Below, piece after piece: positions 1-6,827 of a stretch of 28,860 nucleotides of DNA. The stretch's first letter is position 1. Each line of letters begins with the position of its first letter. Location: contig CABJBM010000044.1 of the NCBI GenBank assembly GCA_902363835.1, positions 1 to 28,860 of the forward strand, in the 5' to 3' direction. A program made the translations under genes and the position numbers. Origin of the DNA: Lachnospiraceae bacterium (GTDB taxonomy: Bacteria > Bacillota > Clostridia > Lachnospirales > Lachnospiraceae). The notes beneath the pieces were generated by a model that had not been told where the DNA came from, made no database searches, and saw only the letters and a program-made list of their open reading frames with translations.

Positions 1-63
1 CGCACAGGACTTAAAATCCTGCGGGACTTACCTCCCGTACCGGTTCGATTCCGGTCGCCGGCA
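1..63 (+). tRNA. tRNA-Leu(UAA), 5' end cut by window edge
   Basis: This is the 3' part of a leucine tRNA. It shows the anticodon stem-loop with loop CTTAAAA (anticodon TAA), the long class II variable arm (CGGGA...TCCCG), the T arm with TTCGATT and the 3' acceptor strand CGCCGGC plus discriminator A at 63. No CCA is encoded. It is identical base for base to the same part of the complete tRNA-Leu at 28774-28859. The missing bases are the 5' acceptor strand and most of the D arm. Confidence 0.93.
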
Positions 64-75
64 TGATGAAAAGAG

Positions 76-109
76 ACCTTGTACTCTGGTATGGAGTACA
101 AGGTTTTTT
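76..109 (+). terminator. Rho-independent terminator after tRNA-Leu
   Basis: An 11-bp perfect stem (ACCTTGTACTC at 76-86 with GAGTACAAGGT at 94-104) is followed by a run of six T. It lies 13 bases after the tRNA, as expected for the end of a tRNA operon. Confidence 0.9.
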
Positions 110-132
110 GTTATGGGTCGTGACCCTGTTGA

Positions 133-175
133 GCACGCATAGCGTGCGAAATATAAACCACCCGCTATGCGGGTG
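133..175 (+). repeat. IS200 left-end hairpins
   Basis: Two small hairpins lie side by side: GCACGC-ATA-GCGTGC (133-147) and CACCCGC-TAT-GCGGGTG (159-175). The core of the first, CGCATAGCG (136-144), is the exact reverse complement of CGCTATGCG (163-171) in the second. The two can therefore fold separately or pair with each other. The second resembles the right-end hairpin at 839-859 and is the likely TnpA recognition structure. Confidence 0.7.
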
Positions 176-195
176 CGCGTCGCGTGTTATACAAA

Positions 196-260
196 AAAAT
201 CACCTTTCCGTTATAATAGAGTTGTTCAAGCTACTATATAACGAAAGGAAAGGTGATTTT
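196..260 (+). promoter_or_regulatory. hairpin covering the tnpA ribosome binding site
   Basis: AAAATCACCTTTCC (196-209) is the perfect 14-bp complement of GGAAAGGTGATTTT (247-260). The stem continues with GTTATA/TATAAC (210-215 / 237-242) after a 4-base bulge. The Shine-Dalgarno GGAAAGG is wholly in the 3' arm and the start codon follows at 262. An RBS-blocking hairpin in the tnpA leader is known from Salmonella IS200. A TATAAT (212-217) lies in the 5' arm and loop, so a transcript begun there would lack the blocking arm; its -35 is weak. Confidence 0.75.
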
Positions 261-261
261 A

Positions 262-717
262 ATGGCAAACAAGAGTAACAGTCTTGCACATACAAAATGG
301 ATGTGCAAGTATCACATCGTGTTCACACCTAAGTATAGACGAAAAGTAATATATTATCAATACAAAGAAAGCCTCCGTGACATATTAAAGCAGTTATGTA
401 ACTATAAAGGTGTAGAAATTATAGAAGGACATATCATGCCAGATCATGTACACATGCTGTTAAGTATCCCACCTAAAATGAGTGTATCCAGTTTTATGGG
501 ATATTTAAAAGGAAAGAGTGCCCTTATGATGTTTGATAAGCATGCAAATTTAAAGTATAAATTTGGGAATCGAAAGTTCTGGTCGGAAGGATATTATGTG
601 AGCACGGTAGGGCTGAATGAAGCCACCATCAAAAAGTATATAGAAGAACAGGAGAAACACGATATCATGGTGGATAAATTAAGCGTAAAGGAATACGAGG
701 ACCCTTTTAAGGGTTAG
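262..717 (+). CDS. tnpA: IS200/IS605-family transposase TnpA (Y1 HUH transposase)
   Basis: This is a 151-residue single-strand DNA transposase of the HUH Y1 class, the normal full length for the family. The HUH motif is H62-V-H64 inside 'MPDHVHMLL', and the catalytic tyrosine is Y126 in 'KKYIEEQ'. The opening segment with 'KYHIVFTPKYRRKV' is typical of the family. The protein acts as a dimer on hairpins at the element ends and moves the element by a peel-and-paste mechanism. I chose ATG 262 rather than the in-frame codon at 253 because GGAAAGGTG ends 8 bases before 262. The gene is intact. No tnpB or omega-RNA-type partner is visible. Confidence 0.95.
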   Translation: MANKSNSLAHTKWMCKYHIVFTPKYRRKVIYYQYKESLRDILKQLCNYKGVEIIEGHIMPDHVHMLLSIPPKMSVSSFMGYLKGKSALMMFDKHANLKYKFGNRKFWSEGYYVSTVGLNEATIKKYIEEQEKHDIMVDKLSVKEYEDPFKG

Positions 718-993
718 AAGGTATTACGAACGCCTCTTTAGAGGCAGCAAAGGTGGCAAAGGCATAGTGGCTTGAACGAAGTGAAAGCCAGCGTCTTGAG
801 GCGCTGGCCGGTAACAAAGGCTTACAGCCTTAGTGCAAACCACCCGTTTTACGGGTGGTCATGATTTGCACGAGCAATGAGCCGAACGAATATGCTTGCA
901 TACTCATTGGACGAATGCCGTTGCAGCTAAGAAAAAACTGCAAACCGTGTTTTTCTTAGTTGGGAGTACGGCTGGAGAGAGGGGGAATGTGGA
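718..993. other. IS200 right end and structured spacer before the alarmone synthetase
   Basis: No gene is seen here. The stretch is a chain of hairpins: GCCTC-TTTA-GAGGC (732-745), GCCAGCG...CGCTGGC (787-808), AAGGCT-TAC-AGCCTT (817-831) and the IS right-end hairpin (839-859). Then, outside the IS, come CAATGAG...CTCATTG (875-909, with inner TATGC-TT-GCATA) and CTAAGAAAAA...TTTTTCTTAG (927-959). The last one ends 17 bases before the ribosome binding site of the next gene and could influence its expression. Confidence 0.6.
839..859 (+). repeat. IS200 right-end hairpin
   Basis: Perfect 9-bp stem ACCACCCGT / ACGGGTGGT with a TTT loop, 121 bases after the tnpA stop. It shares the ACCACCCG foot with the left-end hairpin at 158-175, as expected for the two TnpA binding sites of one element. 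Confidence 0.8.
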
Positions 994-1671
994 ATGAATA
1001 TTCCCAAATCATTTAACCAGGTCGATCAGTGGAAATCCGTGATGTTTTTGTATGACTCGGCATTAAAGGAAATCAGTACGAAAATTGAGATACTTAATAA
1101 TGAGTTTGTGCATATCTACAATTACAATCCCATTGAACATATCAAGTCAAGGCTTAAGACCCCGGACAGCATTGTAAAAAAGCTGAAGCGGTATGGCTAT
1201 GACGTGACAATCGACAATATGGTGGAGAAGTTAAATGATATTGCAGGGATACGGATTATCTGTTCTTTTACATCGGATATTTACCAGATTGCGGAGATGA
1301 TAACAAAGCAAAGCGATGTTACGGTTCTTTATGTGAAGGATTATATTAAGTATCCAAAACCAAACGGTTATAAAAGCTACCATATGGTAATCACCATTCC
1401 CATTTATCTGACCGATGGACCGGTGGACACCAAAGTAGAAATTCAGATCAGGACGATCGCTATGGATTTCTGGGCAAGCCTGGAGCATAAAATATATTAT
1501 AAGTTTGAAGGCAATGCCCCGGCGTATTTGCAGCAGGAGTTAAAGGCTTGTGCAGATGTTGTGAATATGCTGGATGGAAAGATGTTTTCCTTAAATCAAG
1601 CGATTCTGGAATTGAGTGAGGCGCAGCAGCGGGAGACAGCAAGTGAGGACAGGATGGATGAGGAAGATTAG
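994..1671 (+). CDS. small alarmone synthetase, GTP pyrophosphokinase (RelQ/SAS1-type)
   Basis: A 225-residue single-domain RelA/SpoT synthetase that would transfer pyrophosphate from ATP to GTP or GDP, making (p)ppGpp. Visible signatures are 'LNDIAGIRIIC', the substrate-binding block K122-P-N-G-Y126-K-S-Y-H130, and E149-I-Q-I-R153 followed by 'MDFWASLEHKIYYKF', which is close to the B. subtilis YjbM/RelQ pattern. There is no HD hydrolase, TGS or ACT domain, so it can synthesise but not degrade the alarmone and is not the ribosome-associated long Rel. Length is close to RelQ (about 210). GAGAGGGGG lies 9 bases before ATG 994. It is a single gene closed by a hairpin at 1683-1714. The subtype (RelQ rather than RelP) is inferred. 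Confidence 0.9.
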   Translation: MNIPKSFNQVDQWKSVMFLYDSALKEISTKIEILNNEFVHIYNYNPIEHIKSRLKTPDSIVKKLKRYGYDVTIDNMVEKLNDIAGIRIICSFTSDIYQIAEMITKQSDVTVLYVKDYIKYPKPNGYKSYHMVITIPIYLTDGPVDTKVEIQIRTIAMDFWASLEHKIYYKFEGNAPAYLQQELKACADVVNMLDGKMFSLNQAILELSEAQQRETASEDRMDEED

Positions 1672-1682
1672 ACAAAAAACAT

Positions 1683-1714
1683 GCAGCCTCGACGATTCTT
1701 CTCGCTGAGGCTGC
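1683..1714 (+). terminator. hairpin terminator after the alarmone synthetase
   Basis: Stem GCAGCCTC (1683-1690) with GAGGCTGC (1707-1714), followed by TTCTCTT, which is only partly T-rich. It lies between two same-strand genes and probably separates their transcripts. Confidence 0.6.
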
Positions 1715-1741
1715 TTCTCTTCCCAAAAAGAAGGTTATGGT

Positions 1742-3541
1742 ATGAGTACATTAACAAAAGACACCTGGAAGATCATAAAGTTTAATCAAAAGAATGCGTT
1801 TGTTTTTGAGCTGCTGTTTCGTCTGGTCACAACGACCTTGTACTTGCTGCTCTTAAATAAAGGCCTTTTATTTACGCTGCGAATGGCCGGATACAGCTAT
1901 TTAACTGCTGCCAACATCGGCTATTTCCTGATAAAGCCCTGGACGATTCTTATGATGGCCGTAATGGCTGTGGTGGGGATCCTGATCCTTACGCTGGAAA
2001 CCGGCTGCCTTCTGACTTTGTATGAAGGGGCCTTTTATTCCAGGAAGCTAAAGCCGTGGCAAATCCTGGCAGGGGGTTTTTCCAAGCTGGTCCTTGAGAT
2101 CCGCAGGAAGAACTGGCGGCTGGGGCTTCTGGTTCTGGCGGATTACGGGCTTGTGAACCTGTATCTCATATACCAGATGCTGACCCATGTAAAGCCGCTT
2201 AATTTTGTCATATCGGAGATTTTGAAAAAGCCTGTGGGAAGGATGTCCCTGGTGCTCTTTTTTCTGCTGCTTCTGGCTGTTGTCATTCCGGGAGTCTATA
2301 CCTTCCATGCCTGCATGGTGGAGCAGAAGAATTTCCGGGATGGTTATTTCAGAAGCCTGTGGCTTTTAAAGCACCGGATTTTAAAAGTCGTGTTCCTGTT
2401 ATTCGTCTATTACGCGGCTGCAGTCCTGGGACTTTGGTTTGTTAATGCATTCTGCGTGCTGATTGCTGCCGTGGGAGTGACCCTGTTTACCGACAACAGC
2501 CTGGCTCTTGCCATCCTTCCGGCGGCATGTGACCGGATTGAGCTGGTGCTGATATTTTTGACCAGCATGTTCCTGACTGTGGGAAACTACGGGGCCCTAA
2601 GCGTCCAGTATTTCAGTTTTAGCAGCAGGCTTGTAAAAAAGAGAAGCAGCAGCGATTATCCCGGGAACAGGTATGGAGACGGGAGGCTGGCAGCCATATT
2701 CATGGCAGCAGCAGCGGCATTCAGCTTGTTTTCCCTTTTCGGTGTGGTGCGGAATGGTTCTGCGATCACGGCCGACATGCTCAGCATGATTCAGATTACC
2801 GCTCACAGGGGCAGTTCCAGGGCGGCGCCTGAAAACACCATGGCAGCCATGGCAAAAGCCATTGAGGACCTGGCGGACTTTGTGGAAATCGATGTACAGG
2901 AAACAAAGGACGGCGTGGTGGTGCTGGGGCATGATACCAGCTTAAAAAGGGTGTCAGGGATCAACCGCCCTATCAGCTTTTATACTTTTGAGGAACTGCA
3001 GAAGCTGGATGTTGGAAAGTGGTTTTCCTCTGATTATGAGGGAGAAAGGATCCCAGCCTTAGAGGAGGTTATGGAATACTGCAAAGGGCGGATCAGCATA
3101 AATATTGAGATCAAGGACTTGGGAAGCAGCAGCAGGCTGCCGGATAAGGTAACGGAATTGATTCAAAAATACCAGATGAAGGAACAGTGTGTGGTGACCT
3201 CTGTCCGGCTTTCCTATCTGTCCAGGATCAAAGAGCTGGATCCTGAGATCCGCACCGGATATATTATTTCAGCAGCTTATGGAGACTATTATTCCAGCGA
3301 TGTCATTGACTTTATCAGCCTGCGTTCCAGCTTTGTAAGCGAAAGGCTGGTAGAGGCTGCCCATAAAAAAGGAAAAGCGGTTCATGCCTGGACCGTGAAC
3401 AGCAAAAGTGAGATGGAGCGGATGAAAATGCTGGGAGTGGATAATATCATAACCGATTACCCGGTGATTGCAAGAGAGATCGTTTACCGGCAGGCAGCCA
3501 CTGAGAGCCTTTTGGAATACTTAAGACTGGTATTAAAATAG
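1742..3541 (+). CDS. glycerophosphodiester phosphodiesterase with N-terminal membrane domain
   Basis: A 599-residue two-part protein. Residues about 15-345 form a membrane domain with many hydrophobic helices, of the kind that precedes GDPD in Firmicutes (GPDPase_memb type). Residues about 350-590 form a TIM-barrel GDPD domain. Catalytic and metal positions are visible: H355-R356-G, E364-N-T, E382-I-D384 and H397-D398. The family hydrolyses glycerophosphodiesters to glycerol-3-phosphate plus an alcohol, so roles in phospholipid or teichoic acid turnover are plausible. The start follows AGAAGGTTATGGT, a modest ribosome binding site. The next gene, dtd, begins 14 bases after the stop, so the two are probably co-transcribed. 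The real substrate is unknown. Confidence 0.9.
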   Translation: MSTLTKDTWKIIKFNQKNAFVFELLFRLVTTTLYLLLLNKGLLFTLRMAGYSYLTAANIGYFLIKPWTILMMAVMAVVGILILTLETGCLLTLYEGAFYSRKLKPWQILAGGFSKLVLEIRRKNWRLGLLVLADYGLVNLYLIYQMLTHVKPLNFVISEILKKPVGRMSLVLFFLLLLAVVIPGVYTFHACMVEQKNFRDGYFRSLWLLKHRILKVVFLLFVYYAAAVLGLWFVNAFCVLIAAVGVTLFTDNSLALAILPAACDRIELVLIFLTSMFLTVGNYGALSVQYFSFSSRLVKKRSSSDYPGNRYGDGRLAAIFMAAAAAFSLFSLFGVVRNGSAITADMLSMIQITAHRGSSRAAPENTMAAMAKAIEDLADFVEIDVQETKDGVVVLGHDTSLKRVSGINRPISFYTFEELQKLDVGKWFSSDYEGERIPALEEVMEYCKGRISINIEIKDLGSSSRLPDKVTELIQKYQMKEQCVVTSVRLSYLSRIKELDPEIRTGYIISAAYGDYYSSDVIDFISLRSSFVSERLVEAAHKKGKAVHAWTVNSKSEMERMKMLGVDNIITDYPVIAREIVYRQAATESLLEYLRLVLK

Positions 3542-3555
3542 ACAGGAGAATGGAT

Positions 3556-4005
3556 ATGAAGATTGTTTTACAGCGGGTTGCTCATGCAAAGGTCACTGTT
3601 AATGAGCAGCCGGTCGGCGCCATTAACAAAGGCTTCCTGCTCCTTTTGGGAGTATGTGATACGGATACGGAAGCCATTGCCGATAAAATGGTAGATAAAG
3701 TATGCAAGCTGAGGATTTTTCCCGATGAAAATGGAAAGACCAACCTTTCCCTAAAGGATGTGGAAGGAGAAATCCTGGTGGTCAGCCAGTTTACTCTTTA
3801 TGCAGACTGTAAGAAAGGCAACCGCCCAAGCTTTGTGAAGGCAGGAAGCCCCCAGCTTGCAAACAGCCTCTATGAATACGTGGTGGAGCGGTTAAAATCC
3901 TATGGAAACCGGGTAGAGCATGGAAGCTTTGGAGCCGATATGAAGGTAGAGTTATTAAATGACGGACCCTTTACTCTGGTCCTTGACAGCAATGAAATCT
4001 GTTAA
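3556..4005 (+). CDS. dtd: D-aminoacyl-tRNA deacylase
   Basis: A 149-residue DTD homologue that removes D-amino acids (D-Tyr and others, also Gly from tRNA-Ala) from tRNA, a proofreading step that keeps translation chiral. The two signature motifs are S77-Q-F-T80 and N135-D-G-P138-F, the latter corresponding to the cross-dimer Gly-Pro motif. The usual opening 'MKIVLQRV' is present. I prefer ATG 3556 over ATG 3550: AGGAG (3544-3548) is only 1 base from 3550 but 7 bases from 3556. The gene directly follows the GDPD gene and precedes the M18 peptidase by 36 bases. Confidence 0.96.
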   Translation: MKIVLQRVAHAKVTVNEQPVGAINKGFLLLLGVCDTDTEAIADKMVDKVCKLRIFPDENGKTNLSLKDVEGEILVVSQFTLYADCKKGNRPSFVKAGSPQLANSLYEYVVERLKSYGNRVEHGSFGADMKVELLNDGPFTLVLDSNEIC

Positions 4006-4041
4006 TCAAATATTTTTTAAAATTATGGAGGAAATATAGCA

Positions 4042-5436
4042 ATGGAAAAAACAAAAGGACAACAATTACAGGAGGAGCTGACATTCAAATTTCCGCATAT
4101 TGCAAAAGAGGCGCCCAGCCAGCGTGAAGAAGCGGAAATGTTCTGTGAAGGCTATAAAAGATTCCTGGATAACGGAAAAACCGAGCGGGAATGTGTCAGA
4201 GAGGCCGTGGCAATGCTTGAGATGCAGGGATACCGGCCTCTTGAAGAAGGAAAGGAGTATAAGGCAGGTGATAAGGTATATTATGTAAACCGAGGCAAGT
4301 CCATCCTGGCAACCACCTTTGGCAAAGCAGGACTGGAGCAGGGGCTGCGCATTAACGGAGCTCATATTGATTCCCCAAGGCTTGACCTAAAACCAAACCC
4401 TGTCTATGAAAAAAGTGACCTGGCTTTTTTTAAGACCCACTATTACGGCGGAATCAAGAAATACCAGTGGGGAGCTGTTCCCCTGGCAATGCATGGTGTG
4501 GTGGTAAAGAAAAACGGTGAAATTGTGGAAGTAAACATCGGGGAAAAGGAAAGCGATCCCGTATTCTGTGTGACGGACTTACTTCCTCATCTGTCAGGAG
4601 AGCAGAATGACAGAAAATTAAGAGATGGGTTAAAAGGAGAGGAACTGAATGTGCTCATCGGTTCCATTCCGTTTATTGACGAGGCGGAGCTTAAGGACCC
4701 TGTGAAACTTCTGGCCTTAAAGCTTCTTAATGACCGCTACGGGATCACTGAGGCTGATTTTCTCCGTGCGGAAATCGAGATGGTACCTGCCCAGAAGGCC
4801 AGCGACGTAGGGCTGGATTGCAGCATGATCGGCGCTTACGGACAGGATGACAGGGTATGTGCCTATACGGCCCTGATGGCGGAGATTGATGCCAATATGC
4901 CTGAGTATACCACGGTCACGGTTCTTGCAGATAAAGAGGAGATCGGTTCCGATGGAAATACCGGTTTAAATTCCGATTTTGTCCTTCACTATATTGAAGA
5001 TCTGGCTGCCATGGCCCATGTTGATGTAAGAAAGGTGCTCAGAAATTCCATCTGCTTATCTTCCGACGTGAATGCGGCCTATGATCCCACCTTTGCCCAG
5101 GTATACGAGGAGCGCAATGCCTGCTTTTTAAACAAGGGCTGTGTTCTGACCAAGTACACCGGAGTACGTGGAAAATCCGGTTCTAACGATGCCAGTGCGG
5201 AGCTGATGGCAAAGATTATTGCCATGATGGAGCAGGAAGGCGTTTACTGGCAGACCGGTGAGCTTGGCGCAGTGGATCAGGGCGGCGGCGGCACCATTGC
5301 CAAATATGTGGCCCATATGGATGTGGATGTGGTGGATTTGGGTGTACCCATTCTTTCCATGCATTCCCCATTCGAACTTTCTTCCAAGCTTGATGTGTAC
5401 AATACATACAAGGCCTTCCGGGCGTTTTATAAATAA
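4042..5436 (+). CDS. M18-family zinc aminopeptidase
   Basis: A 464-residue cytosolic metallo-aminopeptidase of family M18 (aspartyl aminopeptidase / aminopeptidase I relatives), which forms large tetrahedral dodecamers and trims N-terminal residues from peptides. Metal and catalytic positions visible are H108 in 'GAHIDSPRLD', E299-E300 in 'ADKEEIGSDG' and H441 in 'SMHSPFELSS', with 'SSDVNAAYDP' as a further family block. Length fits the family. GGAGG precedes ATG 4042 by about 10 bases. No terminator is obvious after it; a candidate promoter for the next gene begins about 60 bases downstream. Exact substrate preference cannot be read. Confidence 0.93.
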   Translation: MEKTKGQQLQEELTFKFPHIAKEAPSQREEAEMFCEGYKRFLDNGKTERECVREAVAMLEMQGYRPLEEGKEYKAGDKVYYVNRGKSILATTFGKAGLEQGLRINGAHIDSPRLDLKPNPVYEKSDLAFFKTHYYGGIKKYQWGAVPLAMHGVVVKKNGEIVEVNIGEKESDPVFCVTDLLPHLSGEQNDRKLRDGLKGEELNVLIGSIPFIDEAELKDPVKLLALKLLNDRYGITEADFLRAEIEMVPAQKASDVGLDCSMIGAYGQDDRVCAYTALMAEIDANMPEYTTVTVLADKEEIGSDGNTGLNSDFVLHYIEDLAAMAHVDVRKVLRNSICLSSDVNAAYDPTFAQVYEERNACFLNKGCVLTKYTGVRGKSGSNDASAELMAKIIAMMEQEGVYWQTGELGAVDQGGGGTIAKYVAHMDVDVVDLGVPILSMHSPFELSSKLDVYNTYKAFRAFYK

Positions 5437-5496
5437 TAACGGAATTTTGAAATTTTTGTTAATTTCGGGAAAAAGCTTTTTTTACCTTGCCTGATA

Positions 5497-5505
5497 TGGT
5501 ATAAC
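5497..5505 (+). promoter_or_regulatory. extended -10 promoter for the FKBP lipoprotein gene
   Basis: TGGTATAAC gives a TGn extended -10 with TATAAC at 5500-5505, 57 bases before the start codon. Only a T-rich stretch (5477-5483) lies at the -35 distance, so it would depend on the extended -10. Confidence 0.45.
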
Positions 5506-5562
5506 TGACTGGAAGCAGTTTCATTATCACCTATTAAAAATAGAAAGAAAAAGGATTGTATT

Positions 5563-6657
5563 ATGAAGAAAATTTTTAAAGTTTGTATGTGCGGTCTGGT
5601 TGCTGCTGCTCTTATTTCCGGATGCGGGAAAAAGCCTGCGGCAAAGCCGGCAGAAACAGAGGCGGAAGCAACAGAATCAGCAGCACAGGAGACTCTGGCT
5701 GTTGAGGATCTGACAGGAATGGATAACGGCACTGTTACCCTGGGAACTTACAAGGGGATTGAAGTGACGAAAGATCCGGTGGAAGTGACCGATGACGAAC
5801 TGGACCAGGCGGTTCAGAGTGATTTATCGGCCCATGCAAAGGATGTAGAGGTAGAACGGCCCATTCAGAATGGGGATGTGGCTAATGTTGACTATGTAGG
5901 CACAAAGGATGGCGTTGCATTTGACGGCGGAACAGCCCAGGCCTATGATTTATCCATTGGTTCCGGCCAGTTTATCGAAGGATTTGAAGAAGGCCTTGTA
6001 GGCGCGAAAAAAGGGGACAAGGTGTCCTTAAACCTTACCTTCCCGGAAGGCTACCAGAATGCAGACCTGGCAGGAAAGCCTGTGGTATTTGAGGTGACAG
6101 TCAATTCCGTTAAGGAGAAGCAGGTCCCGGAATTAAACGATGCTTTTGTTCAGGAAAATACGTCCTTTAAGACAGTAGATGAATACAAGGAAGATAAGAA
6201 ACAGGCTCTTTTAAAGAACAAGAACGACGAAGCAGACCAGAAGATGAAAAGTGACATTTACACTGCCATTTTAAACGGTTCTAAGGTGGAGCCAAAGCAG
6301 GAAGCCATTGATGCCAATTTCAACAACATGATTGCCAGATATACAAACCAGGCTGCTGCTTACGGCATGGACTTTAAAACCTTTGTTGGAGCATTTTCCG
6401 GAATGGGAGAAGAGGACTTTAAGAACATTATAAAGACCCAGGCAGAGGCCACTGTAGAGCAGAGACTGGTAGTTACCGCCATTGCGGAAAAAGAGGGGAT
6501 CGTGATCACTGATGAGGACCGCAAGGAAGTTGCAGACCAGATGGGCTATGAAAGCGCTGAAAAAATGATTGAGACCGCAGGCCAGTTCGACGTAGATGAT
6601 TATATTATGAATAACAAGGTAATGGATTTCCTTACGGAAAATGCAGTTATTAAATAA
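5563..6657 (+). CDS. trigger-factor-like FKBP peptidyl-prolyl isomerase lipoprotein
   Basis: A 364-residue extracytoplasmic folding factor. The N terminus is a lipoprotein signal (KK, hydrophobic core, lipobox I18-S-G-C21), so the mature protein is lipid-anchored at C21 outside the membrane. An acidic Ala/Glu-rich linker follows. Residues about 103-187 are an FKBP-type isomerase domain (starting 'NGDVANVDYVG', with 'QFIEGFEEGLVGAKKGD'), and about 190-360 are a helical chaperone arm like the trigger factor C-domain. The ribosome-binding N-domain of trigger factor is absent, so this is not the cytosolic tig product. It may take the role PrsA-type foldases have in relatives. No PrsA gene is seen after mfd in this window. 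The start is well set by the signal peptide. Confidence 0.9.
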   Translation: MKKIFKVCMCGLVAAALISGCGKKPAAKPAETEAEATESAAQETLAVEDLTGMDNGTVTLGTYKGIEVTKDPVEVTDDELDQAVQSDLSAHAKDVEVERPIQNGDVANVDYVGTKDGVAFDGGTAQAYDLSIGSGQFIEGFEEGLVGAKKGDKVSLNLTFPEGYQNADLAGKPVVFEVTVNSVKEKQVPELNDAFVQENTSFKTVDEYKEDKKQALLKNKNDEADQKMKSDIYTAILNGSKVEPKQEAIDANFNNMIARYTNQAAAYGMDFKTFVGAFSGMGEEDFKNIIKTQAEATVEQRLVVTAIAEKEGIVITDEDRKEVADQMGYESAEKMIETAGQFDVDDYIMNNKVMDFLTENAVIK

Positions 6658-6682
6658 ATTTCACGAAAGCAACGAGCAGTGC

Positions 6683-6747
6683 GAAACAGGGCAGGAGAAG
6701 ATTTTTGTTGTGCCCGCACATAAGAAAATCTTCTCCTGCCCTGTTTC
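6683..6747. repeat. 23-bp perfect inverted repeat upstream of xpt
   Basis: Arms 6683-6705 and 6725-6747 are exact reverse complements over 23 bases (beginning GAAACAGGGCAGG). They are separated by 19 bases that themselves contain TGTG-CCCG-CACA. No T-run follows, so it is a poor intrinsic terminator. It lies between the lipoprotein stop and the xpt start, together with the hairpin at 6766-6794. A miniature mobile element or REP-like palindrome is possible. Confidence 0.85.
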
Positions 6748-6765
6748 ATAGGGTGAATGCCCGTG

Positions 6766-6794
6766 AGCGGGTGAAGCGAACCGCTTCACCCGCT
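6766..6794. repeat. 13-bp perfect hairpin upstream of xpt
   Basis: AGCGGGTGAAGCG (6766-6778), loop AAC, and CGCTTCACCCGCT (6782-6794) form a perfect GC-rich hairpin. Outer bases (TGAAT near 6754 and ATTCA near 6806) extend it imperfectly. GCAGTGC (6676-6682) just before the 23-bp palindrome is complementary to GCACTGC just after this hairpin, so the whole block from 6676 to about 6802 can close as one structure. It ends about 12 bases before the xpt ribosome binding site. Confidence 0.8.
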
Positions 6795-6827
6795 GCACTG
6801 CGGATTCAATGAAGAGGAGGAACCTTT

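Larger units (their letters stand above)
133..859 (+). mobile_element. IS200/IS605-family insertion sequence, tnpA only
   Basis: A single Y1 transposase gene is flanked by short sub-terminal hairpins of related sequence. The left one has stem CACCCGC/GCGGGTG (159-175) and the right one stem ACCACCCGT/ACGGGTGGT (839-859). There are no terminal inverted repeats or obvious target duplication, as is normal for this family, and no tnpB, so it is IS200-like rather than IS605-like. The given limits are the outer edges of the visible hairpins. The true cleavage points lie some bases outside and cannot be fixed here. It sits directly downstream of the tRNA-Leu terminator. Confidence 0.85.

Noticed and set aside
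63..278. 71-codon frame running from the tRNA end into tnpA
   Set aside because: It crosses a terminator and the IS end and has no RBS.
718..860. tnpB or guide RNA scaffold in the IS right end
   Set aside because: No open frame for TnpB exists. The hairpins are short and fit a TnpA-only IS200 end; without TnpB an omega-RNA role has no support.
1..870. genomic island integrated at tRNA-Leu with att repeats at both ends
   Set aside because: No integrase lies near either tRNA, the repeat is the tRNA itself, and the DNA between is a conserved housekeeping cluster.
6658..6827. purine riboswitch ahead of xpt
   Set aside because: The expected three-way junction core sequences are absent; the space is filled by perfect palindromes.
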